64,000 nucleotides of DNA from Tenacibaculum sp. SZ-18. GTDB taxonomy: Bacteria; Bacteroidota; Bacteroidia; Flavobacteriales; Flavobacteriaceae. The notes under the pieces are model-generated. The model was given only the letters and a program-made list of their open reading frames with translations. It ran no database searches and was not told where the DNA came from. This document shows, piece by piece, positions 8,651 to 18,032 of this stretch. Each line of letters starts with the position of its first letter. The stretch's first letter is position 1. A program made the position numbers and the translations under genes. Where the stretch lies: contig NZ_CP019335.1 in NCBI RefSeq assembly GCF_002813915.1, positions 6,888 to 70,887 on the forward strand. The letters are read 5' to 3'.

Positions 8651-11600
8651 TTATTTTTTATAGTAAAAATGTTTTACCATTAATAATTTTTTCGTTCCAT
8701 TAATATTGAATTTTTTTGTTACTGTGGGCTGAACCGTTGTATTTTGCAAAGTTCGTTGGACCAACTTTGAACCTTCGAAATTATATTCAATTTGTATTTT
8801 ATTTCTGTAAGAACCTTTTCCTCCAAATTTACTGCCTCTGTTGTATGCTTCTTCTTCGTCTATGAGATCATGTAAATCACCTCCATAAAATGTGCCATCT
8901 GGTGTCATGTAAAGTGACATTTGACCTTTTAAATATTGATATCCGTGTTTTAACTCATGAGCTAAGTCACCTTTGTTATAACCATCAACAAGGTTAACAG
9001 TAACAGTATTTCGTGATGTATCATAACCTAAAAAGCCATCTTTATAACTCCCACCACCGACGTCAGTTTTTATATCAAAAATGAGATTTTTTTCAGCTTC
9101 CATTTCTCTGAGTTCATCTAGCGTCTTTTCATAAACTGATAAAATAGAATTTTTTTGATCCTTCTTATTCCACTTGGCTTTAAGCCTTTTTATTTTATCT
9201 GTTTTACCTTTTGTTTTAAGAGCATTAATTCTGCCATTTCTTCTGTTCTTAATATCTTTTATTTTGTTCTCTACCATGGTCATAAATTTTAGAAAGATAT
9301 CTTTACCTAAACCAATACTATCACCCTGAATATCGACAAATAACACAGGGTTATTTCCTGCGTAACTATAAGTAGACATATTGTAATATTTTTCAGCAAA
9401 TCTATCGATTTTATTAAATCTACCAACTGCAGGATCATAATCTCTCCAACCATATGCAAGAGTGTTTTTTTCTAATTCTTCCTCGAGTTCTTTTCCATTA
9501 TAAGTATAAGAATTATTTTCACTACTGTTAATTGCGTCATTATAGCCTTTATGTTCAAGACCAAATGGATAATAGTTAGATTCTTCTATAATTTCACTTT
9601 GATTCACATTTCCGTTATTATCTGTATCTGAATATGTGAGTCTTATATTTCCTAAATGGTCTTTGTATTGGTAAATGTAATCAAATTTCCCTGTATTATT
9701 GGGTTCTACATATCCTTCTGCATGATTAAAGAACTTCAATTTTTTAGCCCCTAATCCGCTTTTTTCGTAAATAAAATTACCAGCATAATCGGTAGTAGTT
9801 CCGTTTACAACCTTCCTCAATTTAGTTCCAGTAGCATCATAGGTATAATGAATATGTTTACCGCCAATAGTGATTCTTGTAGGTAGATTCAAGTGATTAT
9901 ATAACGTATTAGATGTCATATTTTTATTATAATCCCTTAATAAGTTACCATTAAGATCATAGGTGTATTCAGTTGTATTGTTTGAGCCATTTTTGAATCC
10001 GTAGGTAATATTACCTCCCATTTTTTCTTGAACTCTCACTAATCGGTTACTTCTACTGGCATAAGTATATTGTAAATTGTCCATGAGTCCAAAACTTGTT
10101 GCACTGCTATTAATATGTCCTTTTCGTTGTAAATCCGTAATGTTTCCATTTTTATCATAACTGACAGAATTAAGACTGTATCGATTATCTTTATCAATGG
10201 CGGTTTTGATTCGATTTAGACCGTCATAAGTATACTTGTACCATCTCAAAACATTATCATTTTTGGTTCTCCATCTTGTTTCTGAAATATTACCATTATA
10301 CAGCCTAGTTCCCGAGTGATTTACCGTATTATAATTCAATTTAAATGCAAATAAGTCATCTCCTAAAAAATTTGTATTATTAATTTCTTTCAACCAACCC
10401 CTTATATTATATTTAAAATCGACCGTTTGTAAACGATTTTGAGTGGTCTTTCCACCAATACCTTTACTTTTTAATTGACCTAACTCATCGTAGGCATTTT
10501 CTACAATAATCTCTTCTGCTTGATTTCCTATTTTCTGAACCTGTTTTTGCAGCCTTCCGGTGTTATCGTATTCAAATTTATCAGTAATGGTAAGCGTTGA
10601 TAAGTTATCATCTGATTTTGTATGTTGCGTAGTTGATTCGACAACTTTACCAGTAAAATCGAACTTATTTTTTACAATATCTGTAGTTAATAGAAAATCA
10701 TTTTTGCTATATTCATAAATAGGTCTCGCTTTGGAGTCAAAAAAAGTTACATTGGTTATCCACTGAGAAGAACCTAATACTTTTATTTTACTTCCTGTGA
10801 TTAGTCCTTTGGTACGTGTTGTAGAATTAACGCCATAAATATTAGACACGGAAGTACTTGTTCCCGCTCTATTAAACGTATAATTATCATAATAAGTAAC
10901 CGTAAGTACTTCAATATTGTTGAATGGGAATTGATTATTAGTGTAGTAATGCTGTGCATGAGAACCAAATTCACTTGTTGTCTTATTTTCATATAATTTT
11001 TTACTACCCATTCTTGCTAGAGCCGTATCAAAAGTATTCTGCATTTGCTCTTGATTGCGTGCTGTCCCGTGAGTATAAATTCCAGAATAAATCATTCTCC
11101 CCAAAATATCAAACTTGGTGAATAACCATTTTTTTTGATTTCTTAAAATCGCATCTTGAGTAAGGACAGGTCTGTCTAGTTTATCGTAAATGATGTATTC
11201 CCAACCCTTTCCAGGAATTTTTTTCTCAATCAATCGATTTCTCTTATCATACTTATACTGATAACACAATTCTGAGAGTTCTACGCTATCAGGTTTAGCA
11301 GTGTGAGGTTCAGATTTAGGGGGTAATACATAAGTTAAATTCCCATAATCGTCATATACAAAATAGGTGTCAGCTGCAATAGAATTAGTAATATAGGTTC
11401 TTTTAAGAATTACCTGTCCTAACTTATTTTTAAATTCCTCTGTCGTTCGAACTTTGTTAGTACCAGTATGATTTTCATCTTTCGTAATCGTTTTCGACAA
11501 TCTACCTGCAGGATAATATGAAGTACCACCTGTTAGTGTAGGTACATAAGATGCGTTTAGTGATACGCTGTATTTTCTTACTTCATTACTACTATTAGTG

Positions 11601-12409
11601 CGATAATCAAACTCTATTTCATGATTGCTTCCCATAGCCCAATCAAAGCCAGGTGCTGCTTGTTTTATCACTCGATTTGCAGGAGAGTTTTCAAGGGCTT
11701 TTTGTGAAAAAGGATTAGGATTTAGGATGCTCATATCAGAACTATAATTTGAGATATAAAAGTTCTTTGTTTCTTCTGATGCATTTATTTTAAACGCTCC
11801 GTTAGTGGTTGAAGACGCATAAGGTAAATATTCTTTTATTTGACGACCATAACTGTCATATTCCGTATGGATAACAATATCCTTTCCCTGTGGGCTTTGT
11901 TGGATTGCAATATTTTGTTCAGTTCTTCCTAATCCATCATAGTATACAATATTCTTTAGTGCATCTCTGTTTTGGTTAATTTGCGACATGTTCGTCACGG
12001 GTTTCTGTGGAGAAATGGTATAAACATAATTTCTATTTTGGCTTAAGCTTATCGGATTCGAAGTTGAAGATGGATTAATCGTTATTTCTAATGAAGCTGA
12101 CTGACTTCCACCAAATGTAGTTGCCGTGTAATTTAGAATTCTAGAACCTGGAGTAGTCCACTGAATAGTTATACTCAAAGAGTTCTGGCTAATAATATTA
12201 GCACCTAAAACAGCCCAATTCCCACTAAAAATATAATGACCATTTGAATTTACTGTGTAGGTTTTAGTATCATTAACGTTTACAACTGTGTTTCCACTAA
12301 TACTAACGTTATTTCCATCGGTTGTATTCGTATTGGTTGCGAACGAGTTTATTGTATAACTCATTGCAATAATGATAAAAAATATCTTTTTTATTAAATA
12401 CTTTTGCAT
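8651..12409 (-). CDS. Secreted RHS/YD-repeat protein with C-terminal HExxH metallopeptidase-like domain
   Basis: 1252 residues. Signal peptide 1-25; an Ig/PKD-like domain about 30-110; a DUF6443-like segment with VYYDGLGRTEQN about 145-200; then many YD repeats (YDELGQL, YDLNGNL). The RHS core ends near residue 1040 with DPAVGRFNKIDRFAEKYYN and YSYAGNNPVLFVDIQGD. After the core the ~200-residue variable tail carries AHELKHGYQ (HELKH at 1151-1155) and DEEEAYNRG about 33 residues later, which could supply the third zinc ligand of a gluzincin-type protease. RHS proteins form a shell around such variable tails and deliver them to neighbouring cells. Catalytic function is inferred from the motif. 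It is probably translated with the upstream RHS gene (5-base gap). Confidence 0.88.
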   Translation of the reverse strand: MQKYLIKKIFFIIIAMSYTINSFATNTNTTDGNNVSISGNTVVNVNDTKTYTVNSNGHYIFSGNWAVLGANIISQNSLSITIQWTTPGSRILNYTATTFGGSQSASLEITINPSSTSNPISLSQNRNYVYTISPQKPVTNMSQINQNRDALKNIVYYDGLGRTEQNIAIQQSPQGKDIVIHTEYDSYGRQIKEYLPYASSTTNGAFKINASEETKNFYISNYSSDMSILNPNPFSQKALENSPANRVIKQAAPGFDWAMGSNHEIEFDYRTNSSNEVRKYSVSLNASYVPTLTGGTSYYPAGRLSKTITKDENHTGTNKVRTTEEFKNKLGQVILKRTYITNSIAADTYFVYDDYGNLTYVLPPKSEPHTAKPDSVELSELCYQYKYDKRNRLIEKKIPGKGWEYIIYDKLDRPVLTQDAILRNQKKWLFTKFDILGRMIYSGIYTHGTARNQEQMQNTFDTALARMGSKKLYENKTTSEFGSHAQHYYTNNQFPFNNIEVLTVTYYDNYTFNRAGTSTSVSNIYGVNSTTRTKGLITGSKIKVLGSSQWITNVTFFDSKARPIYEYSKNDFLLTTDIVKNKFDFTGKVVESTTQHTKSDDNLSTLTITDKFEYDNTGRLQKQVQKIGNQAEEIIVENAYDELGQLKSKGIGGKTTQNRLQTVDFKYNIRGWLKEINNTNFLGDDLFAFKLNYNTVNHSGTRLYNGNISETRWRTKNDNVLRWYKYTYDGLNRIKTAIDKDNRYSLNSVSYDKNGNITDLQRKGHINSSATSFGLMDNLQYTYASRSNRLVRVQEKMGGNITYGFKNGSNNTTEYTYDLNGNLLRDYNKNMTSNTLYNHLNLPTRITIGGKHIHYTYDATGTKLRKVVNGTTTDYAGNFIYEKSGLGAKKLKFFNHAEGYVEPNNTGKFDYIYQYKDHLGNIRLTYSDTDNNGNVNQSEIIEESNYYPFGLEHKGYNDAINSSENNSYTYNGKELEEELEKNTLAYGWRDYDPAVGRFNKIDRFAEKYYNMSTYSYAGNNPVLFVDIQGDSIGLGKDIFLKFMTMVENKIKDIKNRRNGRINALKTKGKTDKIKRLKAKWNKKDQKNSILSVYEKTLDELREMEAEKNLIFDIKTDVGGGSYKDGFLGYDTSRNTVTVNLVDGYNKGDLAHELKHGYQYLKGQMSLYMTPDGTFYGGDLHDLIDEEEAYNRGSKFGGKGSYRNKIQIEYNFEGSKLVQRTLQNTTVQPTVTKKFNINGTKKLLMVKHFYYKK

Positions 12410-12414
12410 AGTAG

Positions 12415-15400
12415 TTAGTTTTTAAAATTGTATTCGTTTTTACTTAATATATTTCCCTGATCATCCTTAATATATTCCAATCGATTAAAACCATCATATT
12501 CATAATAAATTGATTCTCCTCTAGGGTTTGTCATACTTGAGAGTCCAATGAAAGGTTTGTAGGTATAACTTGTTAATTGAACAGTTGATGAATTGAAGCT
12601 ATTTCTTAATTGTGTAAGTTTAGTTATTAGTGTATTTTCAGTTGTGTTATTGGTAATGTTATTCGAAGCAGAAATTGCCTGATTAATGTATGAGTACTGC
12701 GTTGAAGTGAAAAAAGTGTATCCTTCAATCTTCGCGATTGGATACATATCATTGTAACCCCAAACGTAATAGATTTTTGTTCCATCTTTTCTGCTTACCT
12801 CTCTAACCCTTCCTTTGGATGTATAACTATCATAAATAATACGATCTTCAAGTAGGTTATAACCTTTGGAAGTTTGTGATTTTATAGGAACGTAAAATCC
12901 TGATTTAGTGCCATACACTGTATTTTGTTCAGAAAGTTTTAATTCCGGATTTAATCCGGATTTTATATATTGCCGACTTCTAAGCGGAACAGCTACTTTA
13001 TTCTGATCAATTAATGTATTATTATTCAAATCATGAGCATATTGAGTTTTTGAAATTCTACTCACACCATCACTGTCAATAATTCGTTGTTCCTTCAGTA
13101 ATAACTTTTGAGGATCATATTCATTAAAGGTATTTGTTGTGAAGTTACCACTAGAATGAAATTCTGTATGTTCAGTTTTCGTTAATTTATAAGCCTTTGG
13201 ATAATCAATAACACTTAATTCGCTGTAGTCAGTAGGATCTCCTTCTATGGTTCCATATCCTCCCCCGAAGCCAGGACCTATATAGCCAGTTCGAATACGA
13301 GTTCTTGATACGGCAAAATTATAAGCTTTGAGACTGCTTTGAGCAAATCTTCCAAAGGGAAAAAACTCATCATATGTATTTTCTGTTATGCTTTGTAAGG
13401 TATAGGTCGAGCCTGTTTTTTTGAAGATTTCTTCTTTTATTAACTTACCTGACTTCCAGTCTTTGCTCTCTCTTTCAATAAATGGATTCGCAGCAGATTC
13501 ACCATTTTTAAAAGCACTAAAATATTGTATAATTTTACCATTACTTCCATCATTTTTAATAGTTTCTACACGACTGTATAAAGCTGGTGAACCTTGGTAG
13601 CTGGTGAAGTTTTGCATACTGTGTGCTGATCTGTATGTTTTAATTCCATGATATAACGGTGGTGCTTGTTCATAAATAATATTATACTTGAAAATTGCTG
13701 GGGCTCCCAGTAACTTGCCGCTGCTTTTTCCATCTTCTTCAACATACTCATAATTGGTCGTAGTGCAATTTCCAATCTCAGCACAATCTTTGGTTCGGGC
13801 AACGCGAATTCCACCAACAAATTTATCCTCATTGGGTCTGTCTTCAAAGGTAATGGTATAATGAATTCTTGCCAATTTTCCTTGTGGTGCCCTAACCGAT
13901 CCTCGAATATGAATTTTACCATCATCCGTATATTCGGTTTGGTTGTCAACTTTTCGACGAATAGTAGGACATGTGTTTCCAGGTTCAGGATTACAAAAAT
14001 ACTCTTCTCCGTATACCGCCTCGTTAATGTTAATATTAAGATAATTACATGCACCACCTGTGGTTTGTATGTTTATGTTAGATTCAGCTCCAAACATATT
14101 TGTGGCAGATCCATTCCCTACTTCGGCATATGCATATACCTTTACAATTTGATTAGCTGGAATCTGAATAATAGTGTCAATATCCTTTCCTTGGATATTT
14201 CCAATCAATTGTCCTGTAATAGATTTGTTATGACTGAACGAGCAAGAACCATTGCTATTACCAGCAGTACTTTCAATGGTATTCTGTTCATAGGTGATTT
14301 CAGTGGTTCCTTTTGTTGGATGATAAATTTTCTTTAATGCTCCCATAACAGTTTTACTAAAATCAATTTCCTTATTACCATTTAACAAATTAACATTACC
14401 TTTACCGTTGTAAAATCCCCAAAAATCTTGCTTTCTGTAATCAATATATGTTGGGAAAGAGTGATATTCAAAATCATAATATGAAAGTCTTTGAATTCCA
14501 CTTACTCGCTCAATTGAGTTTAGAGTCTTTAATTTTTTGTTAGGGTTACTATAGCCTAAATCATACTGCAAGACCTTTTTGTTCCCATTCCACACAGAAA
14601 CCGTATTGAGTGCACTAGTCTTAACTTGATTGTCTGTTGCAGTGGTAATGTCAAATCGAATCTCACCATTAGGGAACTTAATTTTTTTTAAGGGCGTATT
14701 GCGTATCGTTCTTAGATCTTGTCCAAAATCGTAGGTAGGTCCAATTCCAAATCCTGTCACCTCTGTTTCAGTATAAACTTTTTTGACATAAGCTATTGTT
14801 GGATGGTACTCAAAATCAATCTCTCCTTGATTATTAGGGAGCTTAATTTTGGTTAATAAATAGCTTACTGGAATATCAATTTCACCATCATCATATACGG
14901 TATAAGCTCCATATTCTTTCTGCTCGAATAAAAAAGTAACACCTCGTTCATCAATAACTTTTATACCATTAGCAGTGTTTTGTACTATGTAATTTCTATG
15001 GTTTAGAAAAACGATTTCATCGTTTACATTGTACACATAACTTCCTGACAAACTACCTGCGTTAATAAAATATTTATCTTGTTGTCCGTCAAACGCTTTG
15101 GTATGAATGTTCTCGTAAATACTAGCCAATTCATTTTCAGGATAGTTCGAAGTTGAATAATCCCACTCTAGATAAGGAATGATATAGTTTTGTTTATAGA
15201 GTTTAGAACCTCCTCTTTCATCGGGCAGACCACGAACTTGTCTTGTAATTCTTCCTGTTGCCATTAAATCCCATCCAAGACCTGTCATAGGTGGGTCTTG
15301 TTCTACCACAAGGCCGTTGTAATTATACGACAGGGAAATCGGCCATTGAAAACCATTTACATCTATAGTATATAACGGAATACTATAGTTAATCTTACCT

Positions 15401-15540
15401 GTCGCTAAATTTACTGGAATTTCCCCGTACTTTCCTAAACTGGCTGCTTGTGGTGATACAGGAGTAATCTGAGGAAGTTCTTGTGCTGAGATATTGTAAG
15501 TTAGTACATACAAAACAATTGAAAAAATAGTTTTTTTCAT
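12415..15540 (-). CDS. Secreted RHS-partner protein (SpvB/YD-repeat type)
   Basis: 1041 residues with a signal peptide (1-19, ending at ISAQ). The N-terminal region (PVSPQAASLGKYGEIPVNL, ISLSYNYNG, GLGWDL) is the characteristic start of large Bacteroidota YD-repeat proteins. The middle is beta-strand-rich, and the C-terminus carries YD repeats (YYEYDGFNRLEYIKDDQG). There is no variable toxin tail; the protein stops straight after the last YD repeat. In such two-gene units this protein precedes the toxin-bearing RHS protein and may complete the shell or anchor it. It is the first gene of the pair, with 500 gene-free bases upstream. Confidence 0.85.
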   Translation of the reverse strand: MKKTIFSIVLYVLTYNISAQELPQITPVSPQAASLGKYGEIPVNLATGKINYSIPLYTIDVNGFQWPISLSYNYNGLVVEQDPPMTGLGWDLMATGRITRQVRGLPDERGGSKLYKQNYIIPYLEWDYSTSNYPENELASIYENIHTKAFDGQQDKYFINAGSLSGSYVYNVNDEIVFLNHRNYIVQNTANGIKVIDERGVTFLFEQKEYGAYTVYDDGEIDIPVSYLLTKIKLPNNQGEIDFEYHPTIAYVKKVYTETEVTGFGIGPTYDFGQDLRTIRNTPLKKIKFPNGEIRFDITTATDNQVKTSALNTVSVWNGNKKVLQYDLGYSNPNKKLKTLNSIERVSGIQRLSYYDFEYHSFPTYIDYRKQDFWGFYNGKGNVNLLNGNKEIDFSKTVMGALKKIYHPTKGTTEITYEQNTIESTAGNSNGSCSFSHNKSITGQLIGNIQGKDIDTIIQIPANQIVKVYAYAEVGNGSATNMFGAESNINIQTTGGACNYLNININEAVYGEEYFCNPEPGNTCPTIRRKVDNQTEYTDDGKIHIRGSVRAPQGKLARIHYTITFEDRPNEDKFVGGIRVARTKDCAEIGNCTTTNYEYVEEDGKSSGKLLGAPAIFKYNIIYEQAPPLYHGIKTYRSAHSMQNFTSYQGSPALYSRVETIKNDGSNGKIIQYFSAFKNGESAANPFIERESKDWKSGKLIKEEIFKKTGSTYTLQSITENTYDEFFPFGRFAQSSLKAYNFAVSRTRIRTGYIGPGFGGGYGTIEGDPTDYSELSVIDYPKAYKLTKTEHTEFHSSGNFTTNTFNEYDPQKLLLKEQRIIDSDGVSRISKTQYAHDLNNNTLIDQNKVAVPLRSRQYIKSGLNPELKLSEQNTVYGTKSGFYVPIKSQTSKGYNLLEDRIIYDSYTSKGRVREVSRKDGTKIYYVWGYNDMYPIAKIEGYTFFTSTQYSYINQAISASNNITNNTTENTLITKLTQLRNSFNSSTVQLTSYTYKPFIGLSSMTNPRGESIYYEYDGFNRLEYIKDDQGNILSKNEYNFKN

Positions 15541-16043
15541 AAAATTTCAGTTTGAAAATTTAAATTGATTAATGATACTCGAAATGTAAAAGAGTTTTAT
15601 GAAAAGTATTATTTGTACCTGTGAAATGTTCTAAAATGCCACTTAATTAGATCAAACGACAAATTCTTAAAATTTATCCCATTGCAGTAGGGATAAATTT
15701 TAGGAATTTGGGATAAAATTTACTCGTCAAAAATCAAGATTTTATATTGCTAGTAAAATGAGCTAGATTTTAAAGTATAGACTTTTGATAAGATATTTTA
15801 TTTAAGTACATGCTTAAATTGTAACTGGTGTTCTATTTGTCTAATAACATAAACGTTGCAATCTCTACAGTGAAGTTTATGTTACAAGAAGAGTTCACAA
15901 TAGATCATAACTGAGATAATTATAAAGTTTATGTGTCTTTGAGGTATGTTTTATTCTGTTCTATTAAACAGCTTTTTTCTGTGGTTTTTTTACTATAGGT
16001 TCTATTTAACAGAATAATTATCTGTTTTACAATAATTTTTTAA
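15541..16043. other. Gene-free stretch upstream of the RHS pair
   Basis: Should hold the RHS promoter, but I see no clear promoter. Apart from the strong inverted repeat listed separately, there is a looser one: ATTCTGTT (15953-15960) with AACAGAAT (16008-16015), part of an imperfect 17-bp pairing that could be an old element end. No coding sequence seen. Confidence 0.4.
15669..15721. repeat. 12-bp inverted repeat with a third half-copy
   Basis: AAAATTTATCCC (15669-15680) and GGGATAAATTTT (15690-15701) form a perfect stem with a 9-base loop. A near copy GGGATAAAATTT follows at 15710-15721. It has no T tract in either direction. It lies about 130 bases upstream of the RHS operon start, so an operator or an RNA structure is possible. 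Confidence 0.6.
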
Positions 16044-16259
16044 TTGAGGCCTAGTAGTTTCGTGATACTTTTCATCCCTAAAGGAGTTTTCAGATGGCAG
16101 CCGGGAGAAATAGTAGAAGTGAAGTTGGAAAGGGATGGTAAAGAAATTGTAATCAAAAATACCTTAACGCCTGCTTTTACAAAAGGAAAAGCTATCAAGA
16201 GAGTTGATACCGCTAATTCCAAACAAAAATATTTATTAAACGCTTGGTTAAAAGGATAA
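16044..16259 (+). pseudogene. C-terminal remnant of a PDZ-domain protein
   Basis: An open frame of about 71 codons with only a TTG start. From about residue 16 it reads like the end of a PDZ domain plus a short tail (RWQPGEIVEVKLERDGKE ... LLNAWLKG). That pattern is found at the C-terminus of M61-type peptidases and similar PDZ proteins; the exact family is uncertain. The rest of the gene is missing upstream, where the RHS region begins. It is followed by a good terminator that probably belonged to the original gene. I read it as a truncated remnant left at an insertion or deletion boundary. Confidence 0.6.
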
Positions 16260-16290
16260 ACTTTTAGTTCGGTAAAATATAAAAAATCAA

Positions 16291-16322
16291 AAAAATGAGA
16301 CTAAGAAATTAGTCTCATTTTT
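16291..16322. terminator. Bidirectional terminator hairpin
   Basis: AAAAATGAGACTA (16291-16303) and TAGTCTCATTTTT (16310-16322) form a perfect 13-bp stem with a 6-base loop and A/T tracts on both sides. It can serve the gene remnant on the plus strand and the ABC operon on the minus strand. Confidence 0.85.
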
Positions 16323-16348
16323 TATTAGAGTGAACTACTATTAAAACA

Positions 16349-17896
16349 TTAAGATGTTTTTAATTGATAATTACGAATGCTATACACCATTGTACCAAGC
16401 ATCAGAATACAGATTGTTAATTTAACTGATAAAAAGTTGTTTTGACTTAAGGCTCCGAAATAATCTGTAAAAGGAATTTTATTGATATTAGTATACGTAA
16501 TCATGAAAAATACTACTTCAAATAACTTTTTCCCTTTTGTTACTATTCCGAAGGCTGCTGCTAAGAAAACTATAAAAATTGCTCCAAGAATTACAGTGCT
16601 TAAAGCTATAAAATTTGCGGCTAGTATTAATCTTACCAATAAAGGAAGAGCTAAGAATAGAAGCAATAGAATACTCGCTAAGAGTTGAGAAATCAACAAT
16701 CTATGTAAGGGATTAAAAGAAGCAAAAGCAAAATAGTGTACTTTATTTGTAAATTCCTTTGTAGTTAAATCTGAGATTCTACTTACTTGGAAAAACCAAA
16801 GAATTGGTAATACAAACTGATGTGAAATTTCTAAAGGAAGCAGCGCTAAGAGTAATATTCCAATACCATTTATAAACCACAACCATTTTTTTCCTTTTCT
16901 AATCAGTAATAATAATTCGGTTCTAAGTAGCGGAAGAATAGAGAAATTCGTAGTTAGTTTGGATAATCCTGAGATTTGAATTTCCTTATTTGTTATTTCA
17001 GTTTGAGTCGCAACTTTTGGTGCTTTTTGAGTAGAAGATTCCTTTAGCGAAAACCTATGAAAGAAACCGGTAGCAAGAAAAACAAGTAATGTTCCTAAAG
17101 CAATCCAAAATATTCTGCTAATTACAAATGAGTATGGAAACTCCATTCCATTAAAATGAAATTTTTTCGCAGCATTTTTATTTCCAATTACGTATCCAAT
17201 AGATAATTGTTTGATATGATCTCCTTGCGTTAATTCTCTAACTTGGTTTTCCATTTTATTCATAACGATTTTAGTCCCTAACATATCAGATGAAAAGTGA
17301 TCTTGATGAGTTCTTGATGACAACATTAAGAAAGAGAATAAGAAGAAAAAACCAATATTTTGAAGTATAGTATAATTTCTGAAGAAAACTTCAAAAACAA
17401 CGGCTAACACGGCAATGAAAAATAATGTTGGAATAGTAATTAAGAAATAAGGTTTTATAAACTGAAAAATTTCAAAAGGAAAGTTTTCATTGTACGAATG
17501 AAATAAAGCGATACTCATAATAAGTACTACTCCAAGAATAGTCAATAATATGAAAAATCCACTTATAACTTTTGAAAATAAATACGTGGTATTCGTAACT
17601 TTTGTAGTAGCAATAATTTGTCCGACTTTAGTTTGAATATCGGTTTTAATTCCACCATTAATCAGATAAAAACCAACAAGCGATAAAAATAAACTACTCA
17701 TAATCGCTGTAACATATCCAAACCAAGCAGAATTATAATCACCAACATAATCTGCAATTCTTATTGTTGAATAATTAGCATCTGGTGCTGGTACAAATGT
17801 ATATGCAACCGCTAAACTTGTGCAAAGTGTAATTAAGAAATTATAATTTCTTACGCGTTGTAAATAGCTATATTTTATTAAAGGAAAAATATTCAT
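16349..17896 (-). CDS. ABC-2 type transporter permease
   Basis: 515 residues, a polytopic membrane protein. About twelve hydrophobic segments can be counted, starting with one at residues 18-36 and a cluster around 60-80, 110-130, 150-170 and 180-195, with a similar set in the second half. A soluble loop (about 200-240) lies between the halves. It is third in a minus-strand operon: ATPase, 40-aa membrane peptide, this permease. The whole may export a lipid, peptide or drug; the substrate cannot be read from sequence. A divergent LytS/LytTR pair lies upstream and may control it. Confidence 0.85.
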   Translation of the reverse strand: MNIFPLIKYSYLQRVRNYNFLITLCTSLAVAYTFVPAPDANYSTIRIADYVGDYNSAWFGYVTAIMSSLFLSLVGFYLINGGIKTDIQTKVGQIIATTKVTNTTYLFSKVISGFFILLTILGVVLIMSIALFHSYNENFPFEIFQFIKPYFLITIPTLFFIAVLAVVFEVFFRNYTILQNIGFFFLFSFLMLSSRTHQDHFSSDMLGTKIVMNKMENQVRELTQGDHIKQLSIGYVIGNKNAAKKFHFNGMEFPYSFVISRIFWIALGTLLVFLATGFFHRFSLKESSTQKAPKVATQTEITNKEIQISGLSKLTTNFSILPLLRTELLLLIRKGKKWLWFINGIGILLLALLPLEISHQFVLPILWFFQVSRISDLTTKEFTNKVHYFAFASFNPLHRLLISQLLASILLLLFLALPLLVRLILAANFIALSTVILGAIFIVFLAAAFGIVTKGKKLFEVVFFMITYTNINKIPFTDYFGALSQNNFLSVKLTICILMLGTMVYSIRNYQLKTS

Positions 17897-17907
17897 AGTG
17901 ATAAGAT

Positions 17908-18030
17908 TTAATGTGCATTATATACTCCAAAGTGAATGGTGTCTGAAGAAATAATTAAAGCTGTTAATAGGGAAATCGCAATGATTAAAAAAAGTATGAT
18001 TTGTAGCGTTTTCTTGTTCGACGTTTTCAT
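17908..18030 (-). CDS. 40-aa single-pass membrane peptide in the ABC operon
   Basis: A small gene between the ATPase and permease genes. The ATG at 18030 follows the ATPase stop codon by two bases, and the stop is 11 bases before the permease ATG. It reads MKTSNKKTLQ, then one hydrophobic helix (IILFLIIAISLLTALII), then a short polar tail ending GVYNAH. The tight spacing, lysine-rich start and clean transmembrane helix argue for a real gene. It could be an accessory subunit of the transporter or a regulatory peptide. Not recognised from any family. Confidence 0.7.
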   Translation of the reverse strand: MKTSNKKTLQIILFLIIAISLLTALIISSDTIHFGVYNAH

Positions 18031-18032
18031 GA

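Noticed and set aside
13861-14337. 158-codon open frame antisense to the RHS-partner gene
   Set aside because: No start context, no domain, and low-complexity content expected of the complement of a YD-repeat gene; treated as a shadow.
15953-16015. A MITE or IS end around the PDZ remnant
   Set aside because: The 8-bp ATTCTGTT/AACAGAAT pairing is too short and imperfect beyond that; no target duplication found.
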